Assembly (NCBI GenBank): GCA_035506295.1
Contig: DATJPR010000099.1
Location: 1-15,793, forward strand
Reading direction: 5' to 3'
Source of the DNA: DATJPR01 sp035506295
Lineage (GTDB): Bacteria > Bacteroidota > Ignavibacteria > UBA10030 > UBA6906
Length of the DNA: 15,793 nt
Positions 6,579 to 14,311 of this stretch are shown piece after piece. How positions within the stretch are numbered: position 1 is the stretch's first letter; each line of letters opens with the position of its first letter. The notes under the pieces were generated by a model. It saw only the letters and a program-made list of their open reading frames with translations, was not told the DNA's origin and did no database searches. A program made the position numbers and the translations under genes.

Positions 6579-8546
6579 ATGAACGCGAAGCAAATGTGCT
6601 TCCTTCTGGGCTTCCTGATTCTGTTCCCGCTCTGCAGGATGTTTGCTCAAGTACCGGCGATCCAGGATACGATCTATATTGCCGGCGACACTTTTCACGG
6701 TCGTGCCCATGCCGGATTGCTTGAATCGACCATCAATGGCGATACCAACGCCGCGGGAGCGCGACTGAATCCCAACAGAGTCTACGCCCTATTTCAAGGT
6801 CAGTACTATTTCCAGAGGGCGCCGATCAAGGTGTATGATCCTACCGGCACGCTCATCATCTGTGGCACGCCCTCGTCTACAGGGACGCAGAAGCCCGTCA
6901 TTCTCATCGAGCCTGTTCCGAAGAGCTCGATTGTCTCCAATGAATATGGAAACGCTGTCAATACGGTCTATGGAAGCATCAAGTGTGCCGGCATCCACTA
7001 TCAGGCGATGCAGCTGAACGGAGCCATCACGAATGAGCTGTTCCTGTGCGGGACGGCCTCCGGCGCGGCGCAATCGCTGGAGATCGACAACTGCTTGTTT
7101 GAATTCTGCAACATCGATCTGTTCGATTGCACCAACGAATCCGGCGCCGTCGGCGGGTGGCCCAGTGGGGCGAAGTTCCGTATTACCAGCTCCTACTTCC
7201 GGAACATGTTCTCTCCGGGGCAGTGGTGGGGTTCGAGGGTTTTTCAATGCAAGCATCCCATCGATACCCTGTGGGTGGAGAATTGCACGGTGACCACCGG
7301 TGGTATCTCTTTCTTGCAGCAGAACGAACTCACCGACTTCGCGTATTTCAATCACAACACCTTCGTCAACAACAAGAAGAACTGGCTCTGGGCGACGTTC
7401 TTCCACAGGCTGTTTGTTGTCAACAATATCTTCCTCAATCAGAACTGGGTTGGGGAGGATACGAATATTATTTATGGCTCGGGAAACCTCTACCATATGC
7501 CGACAAGCACGATCAATGTCGACTCGGTCAGTATGAGCGAAATGGTTCTTGTTCAGCCGAAGTACTACTCCTCTGATTCAAGCCACTACACCTCCGCCCT
7601 GGATCTGAAGAATCTCTCGGTCTTTGTGTCCGACAATGTGAATTACTACGATACCCTCTTGATCAACGGATACTACCACTCGAGCAAGTATGTGCTTCCC
7701 TCGCTGGGCACCATCCCTTCGTATCTCTCGTGGGCTGGCTACGGCGGCGGACCTTGGAGGATCCAGAACACGCCCGGCATGTGGATGAACGAGCGTACGC
7801 AATCGCTCTTTTCGAGCTATGGTCTACCGAACGGGGGCTTCGTTGAAAAGCGGACAACTGTGTCAGACCCGGAAACCGAAACGCCCGCCATTGCCGACGC
7901 GTCCGTCGTGGATTCGATGGCGGTCTGGAACCAGAACCAGTGGGGCGATCCACGATTCCCGAACGTGCCTGCGATCACCAGCAGCAAGTATATCTACGGG
8001 GACTACGATCCCACGACCCTCCCCGGCATCGTGAACGGAGTCAAGACTGACAAGGACACGACGGACGGAGCGGGGATCACGAAATTCACCGACCTGACGG
8101 AAAGCTTCCGTCAGAACATGTTCGTCTCCGCCATCGACGGACGTCCGCTTGGAGCACTGATATGGAACGACTTGCAGAACGCCACGTACAATTCCGCTAA
8201 CGAATTGACCCTTGTGTTTGACAAATACGAATCCGAGGGATCTCTCATCATCGGGGTGGGATCGGATCATTCAGATTTGCCGTTGGGCCCGTCGCTCTAC
8301 CAGAACTACCCGAATCCGTTCAATCCAAACACAGTTATCAGCGGACAGTGGACTGTTGACAGTAGGGTGAAGCTTGTCGTCTACGACGTCCTTGGGCGAG
8401 AGGTAGCGGTGTTGGCTGATGGTCGCTACCCGGCAGGAAAATACTCGTTCACGTTTGACGGCAGAGATTTGTCGAGCGGTGTGTATTTCTATCGCCTGAC
8501 GGCGGGGAGCTACACAGCTGTTCGGAAGATGTCCATGGTCAAGTAG
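6579..8546 (+). CDS. Secreted beta-helix-like protein with T9SS sorting domain
   Basis: From the ATG at 6579 the product is 655 aa and begins with a signal peptide (MNAKQMCFLLGFLILFPLCR, cleaved near FAQ). The central part has repeated short strands typical of a right-handed parallel beta-helix (pectate-lyase-like) fold: LEIDNCLFEFCNIDLFDC, FRITSSYFRNMF, LWVENCTVTTGG, FAYFNHNTFVNN and LFVVNNIFLNQNW. No catalytic motif was identified, so it may bind rather than cut polysaccharide. Residues ~574-655 are a T9SS type A sorting domain (NYPNPFNPNTVI ... VYDVLGREVAVL ... SGVYFYRL ... KMSMVK). Within it, SGQWTVDS replaces the usual strand and turn (RFGVPTRS in the first gene), and the DNA there resembles the dispersed GACAGT repeat. 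Probably surface-exposed or released. Confidence 0.85.
   Translation: MNAKQMCFLLGFLILFPLCRMFAQVPAIQDTIYIAGDTFHGRAHAGLLESTINGDTNAAGARLNPNRVYALFQGQYYFQRAPIKVYDPTGTLIICGTPSSTGTQKPVILIEPVPKSSIVSNEYGNAVNTVYGSIKCAGIHYQAMQLNGAITNELFLCGTASGAAQSLEIDNCLFEFCNIDLFDCTNESGAVGGWPSGAKFRITSSYFRNMFSPGQWWGSRVFQCKHPIDTLWVENCTVTTGGISFLQQNELTDFAYFNHNTFVNNKKNWLWATFFHRLFVVNNIFLNQNWVGEDTNIIYGSGNLYHMPTSTINVDSVSMSEMVLVQPKYYSSDSSHYTSALDLKNLSVFVSDNVNYYDTLLINGYYHSSKYVLPSLGTIPSYLSWAGYGGGPWRIQNTPGMWMNERTQSLFSSYGLPNGGFVEKRTTVSDPETETPAIADASVVDSMAVWNQNQWGDPRFPNVPAITSSKYIYGDYDPTTLPGIVNGVKTDKDTTDGAGITKFTDLTESFRQNMFVSAIDGRPLGALIWNDLQNATYNSANELTLVFDKYESEGSLIIGVGSDHSDLPLGPSLYQNYPNPFNPNTVISGQWTVDSRVKLVVYDVLGREVAVLADGRYPAGKYSFTFDGRDLSSGVYFYRLTAGSYTAVRKMSMVK
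8343..8365 (+). repeat. GACAGT-type repeat inside a sorting-domain coding region
   Basis: GGACAGTGGACTGTTGACAG (8343-8362) followed by TAG resembles the intergenic cluster at 5215-5300 (shared GTTGACAGT and GACAGT units; ACTGT-TG-ACAGT is an inverted repeat). It is read in frame as GQWTVDS. Length of the domain is unchanged compared with its paralogues. Confidence 0.4.
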
Positions 8547-8859
8547 ATCGTAGGCGCCGCATTCTTCCTGCATCCTACGTCCTACTTCCTACTCCCCGCA
8601 TGAAATGCCTTTTAGCTCCTCACCGTGCGATGGCTGCCTGCCATCGAACGCCGACTGGACCCTGATCCAATTGAATTTGTGGTAGAGCCCGACCGACGGA
8701 ACCTTCTGAAGTACGTCAAATGCCGTACGAAGTCTCCCGCCTGCACGAAGTTCATGATGAAAATTTGACTTTTCTTCACCATGATGCCGTCCGGCGGGGA
8801 TCCACGAATCCTGTGTCGTTGAGTCCTCACCATCCATTCTCATGAAGGAGGGTTTTTCC
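8547..8859. other. 313-bp intergenic region
   Basis: No supported gene. Just after the stop, CGTAGG (8549-8554) and CCTACG (8574-8579) could pair, and 8574-8593 is a degenerate tandem of CCTAC units (CCTACGTCCTACTTCCTACT), a low-complexity string. No good promoter for the lipoprotein gene at 8860 was found by eye. Confidence 0.5.
8846..8852 (+). promoter_or_regulatory. Ribosome binding site that sets the start at 8860
   Basis: AAGGAGG, 7 bases before ATG 8860. The upstream in-frame ATG at 8842 overlaps this site and is therefore unlikely to be the start. Confidence 0.8.
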
Positions 8860-9384
8860 ATGCAACGGAACACTTTTCTGGTCGCCTCTATCGCCTGCTG
8901 CCTTCCCATCCTGGCGTTTAGCTGCAATCGTCCACCGGCCGATACTCGTGCCGCCGACGAAGCCGCAATCCGTCAAACTGATCTCGCCTGGTCAAAGACG
9001 GCAGAGGCAAAACAAATCGAAGATTTCATGGCGTTCAGCGTAGACGATCAACTGCTCCTGGCTCCGAATGGACCCATGATCACGGGCAAGGAAGGTGTTA
9101 GAAAGATGTTTGCCGGAATGTTCGCAGCCCCCGGATTCACGATAAAATGGCAGCCCTCGAAAGTCGAGGCGGCAGTCTCCGGCGACCTCGGGTATTCGAT
9201 TGGGACGTACGAACTGTCCATGAACGATCCGCAGGGCAATCCCGTCGTGGACAAGGGGAAGTACGCCACCGTGTGGAAGAAACAAGCGGACGGGAAGTGG
9301 AAGGTTGCCGTCGATATGTTTAACTCCGATATTCCTCTTCCTCCGCCGCCAAAGCAGGAAGGAAAACATCACGCGGGTGCCTGA
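8860..9384 (+). CDS. DUF4440/SnoaL-like (NTF2-fold) lipoprotein
   Basis: The 174-aa product begins MQRNTFLVASIACCLPILAF followed by SCN, a lipoprotein-type signal with the candidate modified cysteine in LAFSC (a loose lipobox). The rest fits the DUF4440/SnoaL-like NTF2 fold: an N-terminal helix (DEAAIRQTDLAWSKT), LLLAPNGPMITGKEGVRKMF, then strands ending in GKYATVWKKQADGKWKVAVD. These small cone-shaped domains bind or turn over small hydrophobic ligands, and many secreted members have no known substrate. The C-terminus is Pro- and Lys-rich (PLPPPPKQEGKHHAGA). It precedes the cyclase gene by 40 bp on the same strand and may be co-transcribed with it. Confidence 0.8.
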   Translation: MQRNTFLVASIACCLPILAFSCNRPPADTRAADEAAIRQTDLAWSKTAEAKQIEDFMAFSVDDQLLLAPNGPMITGKEGVRKMFAGMFAAPGFTIKWQPSKVEAAVSGDLGYSIGTYELSMNDPQGNPVVDKGKYATVWKKQADGKWKVAVDMFNSDIPLPPPPKQEGKHHAGA

Positions 9385-9424
9385 GCTGTGATTTTGTTTA
9401 GGACCTCTTTTGGGTTGTGTGGGA

Positions 9425-12400
9425 ATGAGGAGAAACATCCTTCAGTCGGAGACTGCCTTGGAGGACGCTGAGCAAGTTCGAAAGACGATAGCCACACTTG
9501 AAACGCAGAGAGTGCTGCTCGGCGACGACGCAGTGGATGCCGCACTCTCTGCGGTTCGCAAGCGCCTGGCTGAACTCGAAGGTCGGGACGGCGGCACCGC
9601 ACCATCCGGCTCATCTTCGCGCCCCTCTCCTTCACTCTCCGGCGAACGCAAGCTTGTGACCATCGTGTTCGCCGACATCACCGGATACACCGCGCTCGCC
9701 GATGTCATGGATCCGGAAAGCGTCCGGGACCTCGTTAACGCGTGCTTCGGGACACTGGTTCCCATCGTTGAAAAATACGGAGGCACGGTCGACAAGTTTA
9801 TCGGTGATGAGATCATGGCTCTGTTCGGCGCCCCAATCACTCACGAGAGCGACCATGAGTGGGCACTCAGGGCTGCGCTCGAGATGCGAGCCCGGCTCAA
9901 CGAATTCAACAGGGAACATCACACCGACCTTGGCCTCCATATCGGCGTCAACACCGGCTGGGTGGTGGCCGGAGCCATCGGTTCGGAAGGGCGCCAGCAA
10001 TACTCCGTGATGGGCGATGCGGTGAACCTGGCGTCGCGCCTCAGCGATGCCGCGCAGCGGGATGAGATCTTCGTTGGTGAGGAAACCCACGCGCTGACAT
10101 CGCAGATGTTCAACTTCGAGCCTGCGGAGACCATGGCGATCAAGGGGAAAGCCAGCCCCGTCAATGTGTACAGGCTTGCGAGTGTGAAGGGTGGGTTGGA
10201 CCGCAGACACGGCATCCCCGGACTGCATTCTCCACTGGTCGGAAGGGTGGAAGAACTGAGACAGCTTTCCGCGGCGGTCAGGTTGTTGACGGCAGGCAAG
10301 GGGTGTACGGTTTCCATCATCGGCGAAGCGGGCCTGGGCAAAAGCCGGCTGGTTGCGGAGACACGTCAGAAGGAAAGCGAAGGAGTCACGTGGGTCGAAG
10401 GACGTGCGTTGTCCTATACGAGCACTATGAGCTACGTGCCGGTGCGATCGCTGCTTTACCACTTTCTCGATGTTCAGGAGGATACCGTGGCGCGGGAAGT
10501 CGGGAGAGCTCTCTCCGAGGACCTCCGGCGGCTTCTGCCGTCCGAAGCCGAGGAGATCTACCCGCACCTGGCGCATTTGCTCGACGTTCCTCTGGAAGAG
10601 AGACTCGCGCAGCAGATCAAGGAACTCAGCCCGGAGGCGCGACAGCATCGTCTCCGGCAGGCCTTCACGGAATATGTCCGCGCCAGGGCGCTGATGCATC
10701 CGGTGGTGATGGTGTGGGAAGACCTGCACTGGGTTGACCCCGCCTCGCTGTTGCTCCTCGACGCGCTCGTCCCCGTCACGCGACACGCCCCGCTGCTCCT
10801 TGTCCTGTTGTTCCGTCCGGCGACCGAAGAAAGAATCTGGGCCTTCCACCAGGATCTGCGCAGTTCGGAATCCGACACCTATCGTGAAATCAATTTGAAT
10901 CCGCTCTCGACGCCGGAGAGCGAGCAGCTCGTCCAGAACTTGTTGAACATCGGAGAGATCCCGTCCGAAACGCGACGGCTCATCTTCCACAGGGCCGAAG
11001 GCAATCCGTTCTTCCTCGAGGAAATGCTCCGTTCGTTGATTGATGCAGGCACGGTGATTATCCACGGGGATCGGGCTGTCATCGCACAATCGATCCACCC
11101 TCTTGATCTTCCCGGCACACTGCAGGAGGTCATCGCCGCGCGCATCGACCGGCTTCCGTTCAGGGACAAACAAACGCTTCAGACGGCGGCCGTCGTCGGG
11201 CGGGTGTTCCAGCAACGAGTGCTGAAGTTCATCATGGAGAAGGAAGATCCTGCGCTTCTGCTTGATCCTTCGCTGACGGAGCTGCGGCGACGAGAACTCA
11301 TCCGGCGGCGCTGGATGGACCTGGAGTGCCAAGACGGTCTCACCGATGTTCCGCTCGAAATCGAATACATTTTCAAGCACGCGATCACACAGGAGGTAAC
11401 CTATCAGAGTCTCCTGGTCTCCCGGAGGAAATCGCTTCATCGAAGTGCGGCGGAGGCGATCGAAACCCTGTTTGTGGACCACCTGGAGCCACTTGCCGCC
11501 ACCCTGGCATACCATTACGAACGAGCGGAAATGCCCGAGCAGGCTGTCGCCTATTGCATCCGTGCAGCGAACCGTGCGAAGGAGATATTCGCCAACAAAG
11601 AAGCCGTCGTCTCGTACCAGACCGCCCTCCGCCTGGTCGCGACGATCCTCCGGCGATCGACAACCGGGGGAGGGCCATGGATTCAAATGCAGATCGATCT
11701 GCATGAACGCCTCGGTGACGTCCTTGCCCTGATCGGCAGTCACGATGAAGCGCTCAAGGAGTTTCAGAGTGCCATCAAGGACGTGGATAAGGATGACGTC
11801 GTCTCGCAGTCGAGACTCTGTCTGAAATGTGCCAAGGTTCTTGAGGTTCAACACAAGATGGAGGAGAGCCTCGAGGCATACAAAAAGGCTGAATCTGTCC
11901 TGGGGGATCCGCCCGCCGACGTCGGAGAGGCAGCATGGCGACGGGCGTGGCTTGATGTGACGCTCAACCGGGGATGGCTCCACTACTGGCAAAATCAGGA
12001 GTCCGAGATGACCACGCTGGCCGAGAGGATTCGACCAAATCTTGACCGGTTCGGGTCTCCGGATCAGCGAGCCTCCTTCTTTAATTTTCTCGGAATGATA
12101 GGGTTCCGGCGTGAACGGTATCTCCTGTCCAGCGAGACCGTGGGCTATCTGAAGAATGCCGTCTCCGCGGTGTCGGAAACGGCCAATCTAGCGCTCTGCA
12201 GCTGGTCACATTTTCTCCTGGGATTCGGCTACCTCTGGGCCGATCGACTCGACGAGGCGGGAGACGTTCTTCGCAAGGCGCTATCGTTCACGGAACGCAC
12301 GGGGGACATTGTTCTGCAATCGCGGTGTCTGACCTACTTGACGATCGTCTATCGACGGACACGGCAAATGGAGAAGTTCAGCGAGATCCTGCCGCGAAGT

Positions 12401-12802
12401 CTGGAGGTCGCCGCGAATGCAAAGATGACCGAATACGTGGGGACCGGGAAAGCCAATCAGTCCTGGGGCCTCTGGTTGGAAGGCAAGCTCGCGGATGCCG
12501 AAAGTTGCGCAAAAGAAGCGATGGAGATCTGGCGATCGCTCCCTGCGGGCTTTGCGAGCTGCGCCTTGCAGTGGACTGCGCTGATGCAGCTACTCGACAT
12601 CGCGGTGAAGAACGGTTTGGTGGATGATGCCGTACGCTATGCTTGCGCGGTGCTCGAGCCTCAACAGAAGCGGATGCCGGACGTTGTTTCCACCGCCTTG
12701 CGATTGTGTATTACCGCCAGGGATGAACAGAGACAACCGGATTTTATCCTGGGGCTCTGCAGAGACGCGATTGAAAAAGCGAGAACGGAAAAGTATCTCT
12801 AG
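9425..12802 (+). CDS. Class III nucleotidyl cyclase - AAA/STAND ATPase - TPR signalling protein
   Basis: 1125 aa from ATG 9425 (an upstream in-frame GTG at 9410 adds 5 residues; neither has a strong ribosome binding site). Residues ~5-55 are a short coiled-coil-like segment. The cyclase homology domain (~74-250) has both metal-binding aspartates, D84 (VFADITGY) and D128 (KFIGDE), the adenine-contacting lysine K124, and the transition-state residues N201 and R205 (VNLASR). The residue that is Asp in class IIIa and Thr in most class IIIb adenylyl cyclases is S194 (YSVMGD). An ATPase domain follows (from ~271, LVGRVEELRQL) with Walker A GEAGLGKSR at 300-308 and Walker B VVMVWEDLHWVD at 427. The last ~400 residues are TPR-like helical repeats. 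Probably a cytoplasmic cAMP-producing regulator controlled by ATP binding and protein contacts; the signal is unknown. Adjacent to a DUF4440 lipoprotein and a PNPOx-like gene. Confidence 0.93.
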   Translation: MRRNILQSETALEDAEQVRKTIATLETQRVLLGDDAVDAALSAVRKRLAELEGRDGGTAPSGSSSRPSPSLSGERKLVTIVFADITGYTALADVMDPESVRDLVNACFGTLVPIVEKYGGTVDKFIGDEIMALFGAPITHESDHEWALRAALEMRARLNEFNREHHTDLGLHIGVNTGWVVAGAIGSEGRQQYSVMGDAVNLASRLSDAAQRDEIFVGEETHALTSQMFNFEPAETMAIKGKASPVNVYRLASVKGGLDRRHGIPGLHSPLVGRVEELRQLSAAVRLLTAGKGCTVSIIGEAGLGKSRLVAETRQKESEGVTWVEGRALSYTSTMSYVPVRSLLYHFLDVQEDTVAREVGRALSEDLRRLLPSEAEEIYPHLAHLLDVPLEERLAQQIKELSPEARQHRLRQAFTEYVRARALMHPVVMVWEDLHWVDPASLLLLDALVPVTRHAPLLLVLLFRPATEERIWAFHQDLRSSESDTYREINLNPLSTPESEQLVQNLLNIGEIPSETRRLIFHRAEGNPFFLEEMLRSLIDAGTVIIHGDRAVIAQSIHPLDLPGTLQEVIAARIDRLPFRDKQTLQTAAVVGRVFQQRVLKFIMEKEDPALLLDPSLTELRRRELIRRRWMDLECQDGLTDVPLEIEYIFKHAITQEVTYQSLLVSRRKSLHRSAAEAIETLFVDHLEPLAATLAYHYERAEMPEQAVAYCIRAANRAKEIFANKEAVVSYQTALRLVATILRRSTTGGGPWIQMQIDLHERLGDVLALIGSHDEALKEFQSAIKDVDKDDVVSQSRLCLKCAKVLEVQHKMEESLEAYKKAESVLGDPPADVGEAAWRRAWLDVTLNRGWLHYWQNQESEMTTLAERIRPNLDRFGSPDQRASFFNFLGMIGFRRERYLLSSETVGYLKNAVSAVSETANLALCSWSHFLLGFGYLWADRLDEAGDVLRKALSFTERTGDIVLQSRCLTYLTIVYRRTRQMEKFSEILPRSLEVAANAKMTEYVGTGKANQSWGLWLEGKLADAESCAKEAMEIWRSLPAGFASCALQWTALMQLLDIAVKNGLVDDAVRYACAVLEPQQKRMPDVVSTALRLCITARDEQRQPDFILGLCRDAIEKARTEKYL

Positions 12803-12843
12803 AAATCACCTCATCTTCATTCTCACAGTGAAAGGGACACACG

Positions 12844-13278
12844 ATGGACATCAAGGATTGCGTGACCTTCGCGACGGAACATCCTGTCTGCTTCCTTGCA
12901 ACGAACGACGGGGATCAACCCCGTGTGCGTGCAGTTTTGCTGTTCTTTGCCGATGAAGAGGGATTCTATTTCGTGTTCTTGTCACCCAAAGATATGGTCA
13001 AGCAATTGAAGAAGAATCCGAAGGTCGAAATCTGCTTCTATAATAATGCCCCTGACCTTTCGGCTGCAAGAGAGATGCGGATCACGGGAAGGATGGAACT
13101 CGTGCACGATTCCGAGCTGACCAAGCGGGCACTGAAGGAACGGGGATTCATCGAAGGGACCATCGGAAGACCGCTTGAGCCGCTGCTGGAGATCTATCGC
13201 ATGCACACAGGGGAAGGATTCTTCTGGACGATGAATGACATTTTGAAAGAACACGAGCTGGAACGGATCGGCTTTTGA
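12844..13278 (+). CDS. Pyridoxamine 5'-phosphate oxidase-like (flavin split-barrel) protein
   Basis: The 144-aa protein begins MDIKDCVTFATEHPVCFLAT, then NDGDQPRVRAVLLFF, FVFLSPKDMVKQLKKNPKVE and MRITGRMELV, the pattern of the PNPOx-like split beta-barrel family, whose members bind FMN, F420 or heme. It lacks the longer C-terminus of true PdxH, so vitamin B6 synthesis is not implied; a small flavin-dependent reductase or cofactor-binding role is more likely. AAAGGGA (12831-12837) lies 6 bases before the ATG. The gap to the cyclase gene is only 41 bp with no terminator, so it probably belongs to the same transcript. Confidence 0.88.
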   Translation: MDIKDCVTFATEHPVCFLATNDGDQPRVRAVLLFFADEEGFYFVFLSPKDMVKQLKKNPKVEICFYNNAPDLSAAREMRITGRMELVHDSELTKRALKERGFIEGTIGRPLEPLLEIYRMHTGEGFFWTMNDILKEHELERIGF

Positions 13279-13341
13279 CCTCAGTGGTGTCGGGCCAGGT
13301 TTCTAACCAGCGACTCGCGCCGACGAGATGAAAATCGCTCG

Positions 13342-13370
13342 TTGACAATATTCCATTATCGCAGTATATT
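13342..13370 (+). promoter_or_regulatory. Sigma-70-like promoter TTGACA-N17-TATATT
   Basis: TTGACA (13342-13347) and TATATT (13365-13370) with a 17-bp spacer, identical in both boxes and spacing to the ppk2 promoter. Transcription would start near 13377, about 30 bases before a terminator-like hairpin. An imperfect 7-bp hairpin (CGACGAG/CTCGTTG, about 13320-13343) overlaps the upstream edge of the -35 box. Confidence 0.75.
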
Positions 13371-13406
13371 GCCCCGGCAATTGTGGTGACATGCGGGCAC
13401 TGGACG

Positions 13407-13446
13407 GCCCCTTTCTGAAACCGGGAAGGGGCTTCTTTCTTTTTCT
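13407..13446 (+). terminator. Intrinsic-terminator-like hairpin in the leader
   Basis: GCCCCTTTCT (13407-13416) pairs with GGGAAGGGGC (13423-13432): seven Watson-Crick pairs at the base plus G-C and G-T pairs at the top, closing a 6-base GAAACC loop. It is followed by TTCTTTCTTTTTCT (13433-13446). This is the best rho-independent terminator in the window, and it sits between a strong promoter and the ATG at 13451, so it would either produce a ~65-nt RNA or attenuate the downstream genes. Confidence 0.7.
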
Positions 13447-13450
13447 CGCG

Positions 13451-13870
13451 ATGAACCTGCCAAACTTCACCGGGAACTGGATCTTCGATCGAGAGGCGAG
13501 CACGCTGGAAATCTCTCCGCCCGACTCTTCGATCTTCAACATCGTCCATCGCGAACCGCAATTTCATCTCGAACGAACGCATCGGATTGGCGATGTTTCG
13601 GACACGTTCTCGATCGATCTGACGACGGATGGAACGGAAGTGAAGTTTATTCGAGACGAAACCGAAGTTCACGCTCGAATGTTCTGGGAAAACGAAACGC
13701 TGGCATTTCATTCCGAATTGAGAAAGGGAGATCAACAGGGTTCCAACAACGTACGATACAGGCTGACCAACGGGGGGAAGAGCTTCATCGCCGAGGAGGT
13801 CGTGAGTTTCGGTGCTCATCGGCACAAAAATGTCTGGGTGTTCAACAAAGTATCCGGAGAGGATCCATGA
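13451..13870 (+). CDS. Lipocalin-like protein of unknown function
   Basis: 139 aa from ATG 13451, beginning MNLPNFTGNWIFDREASTLE. The pattern (FTGNW near the N-terminus, alternating strands with HLERTH, TTDGTEVKFI, ARMFWENETLAF, NNVRYRLTNGGKSFIAEEV and a final VWVFNKV) is that of a small beta-barrel protein similar to unnamed 'SGTWKLD'-type families. No signal peptide, so probably cytoplasmic. An in-frame ATG at 13391 would add 20 residues, but those would be encoded by the terminator hairpin, so 13451 is preferred even though it lacks a Shine-Dalgarno sequence. Stop overlaps the next start (ATGA at 13867). Function unknown. Confidence 0.65.
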   Translation: MNLPNFTGNWIFDREASTLEISPPDSSIFNIVHREPQFHLERTHRIGDVSDTFSIDLTTDGTEVKFIRDETEVHARMFWENETLAFHSELRKGDQQGSNNVRYRLTNGGKSFIAEEVVSFGAHRHKNVWVFNKVSGEDP

Positions 13871-14289
13871 AACACAGATTTGTGCGACTCATTGCAGTGT
13901 GCTTCCTTCTATCCTTCGCCGTCGGCTTGGTCACCCTGCCGCTCTCTGCGCAACCGCGGCAAAAGGTTATCAAGAAGGGGACTGTCACAAAGGTTGTCGC
14001 CATAGCAAAACCAAAGGTCTTCAACGGCCGCTGTCCTGCGACGATTCAATTTGTCGGGACGATTTTCGTCAAGAATCCTCCCGTCACGGTGGAGTACGAA
14101 TGGTTGAGAAGCGATGGCGCTACTGGCGGTCACCAAACGATTGAGATCCGGAGCGCGGGGCAAGGAGTGTATGACTCGTGGACGCTGGGAAGTCCGAAGG
14201 AACATCTCCGTGTCTGGGAGAAGGTCCATGTGATTTCGCCTGTAAATCGGACGTCGGGTCCGGCCACTGCGGTTGTCAACTGCAAGTAG
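13867..14289 (+). CDS. Small secreted protein of unknown function
   Basis: 140 aa with a clear signal peptide (MKHRFVRLIAVCFLLSFAVG then LVTLPLSAQ, cleaved near A28). The mature part has a beta-rich pattern GRCPATIQFVGTIFVKNPPV, VEYEWLRSDGATGGHQTIEI, TWTLGSP-like (SWTLGSPKEHLRVWEKVHVI) and ends in VVNCK. C56 and C139 could form a disulfide linking the ends of the domain. This resembles an unnamed exported domain seen in several environmental bacteria; no enzyme motif. GGAGAGG (13856-13862) precedes the ATG, which overlaps the stop of the previous gene as ATGA, indicating translational coupling. Confidence 0.8.
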   Translation: MKHRFVRLIAVCFLLSFAVGLVTLPLSAQPRQKVIKKGTVTKVVAIAKPKVFNGRCPATIQFVGTIFVKNPPVTVEYEWLRSDGATGGHQTIEIRSAGQGVYDSWTLGSPKEHLRVWEKVHVISPVNRTSGPATAVVNCK

Positions 14290-14299
14290 ATCTGTTCAG

Positions 14300-14305
14300 A
14301 AGGAG
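14300..14305 (+). promoter_or_regulatory. Ribosome binding site for the small membrane protein
   Basis: AAGGAG, 6 bases before the ATG at 14312. It selects this ATG over the upstream in-frame ATG at 14273, which lies inside the preceding gene. Confidence 0.7.
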
Positions 14306-14311
14306 AACACC

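Noticed and set aside
9632..11992. Long (786-codon) minus-strand open frame opposite the cyclase gene
   Set aside because: It is the complement of a confidently identified cyclase/ATPase gene with all motifs; the peptide has no domain pattern. High GC makes long antisense frames common.
12844..13278. Annotation as PdxH
   Set aside because: Only 144 residues, without the C-terminal part of PdxH; general PNPOx-like family is the safe call.
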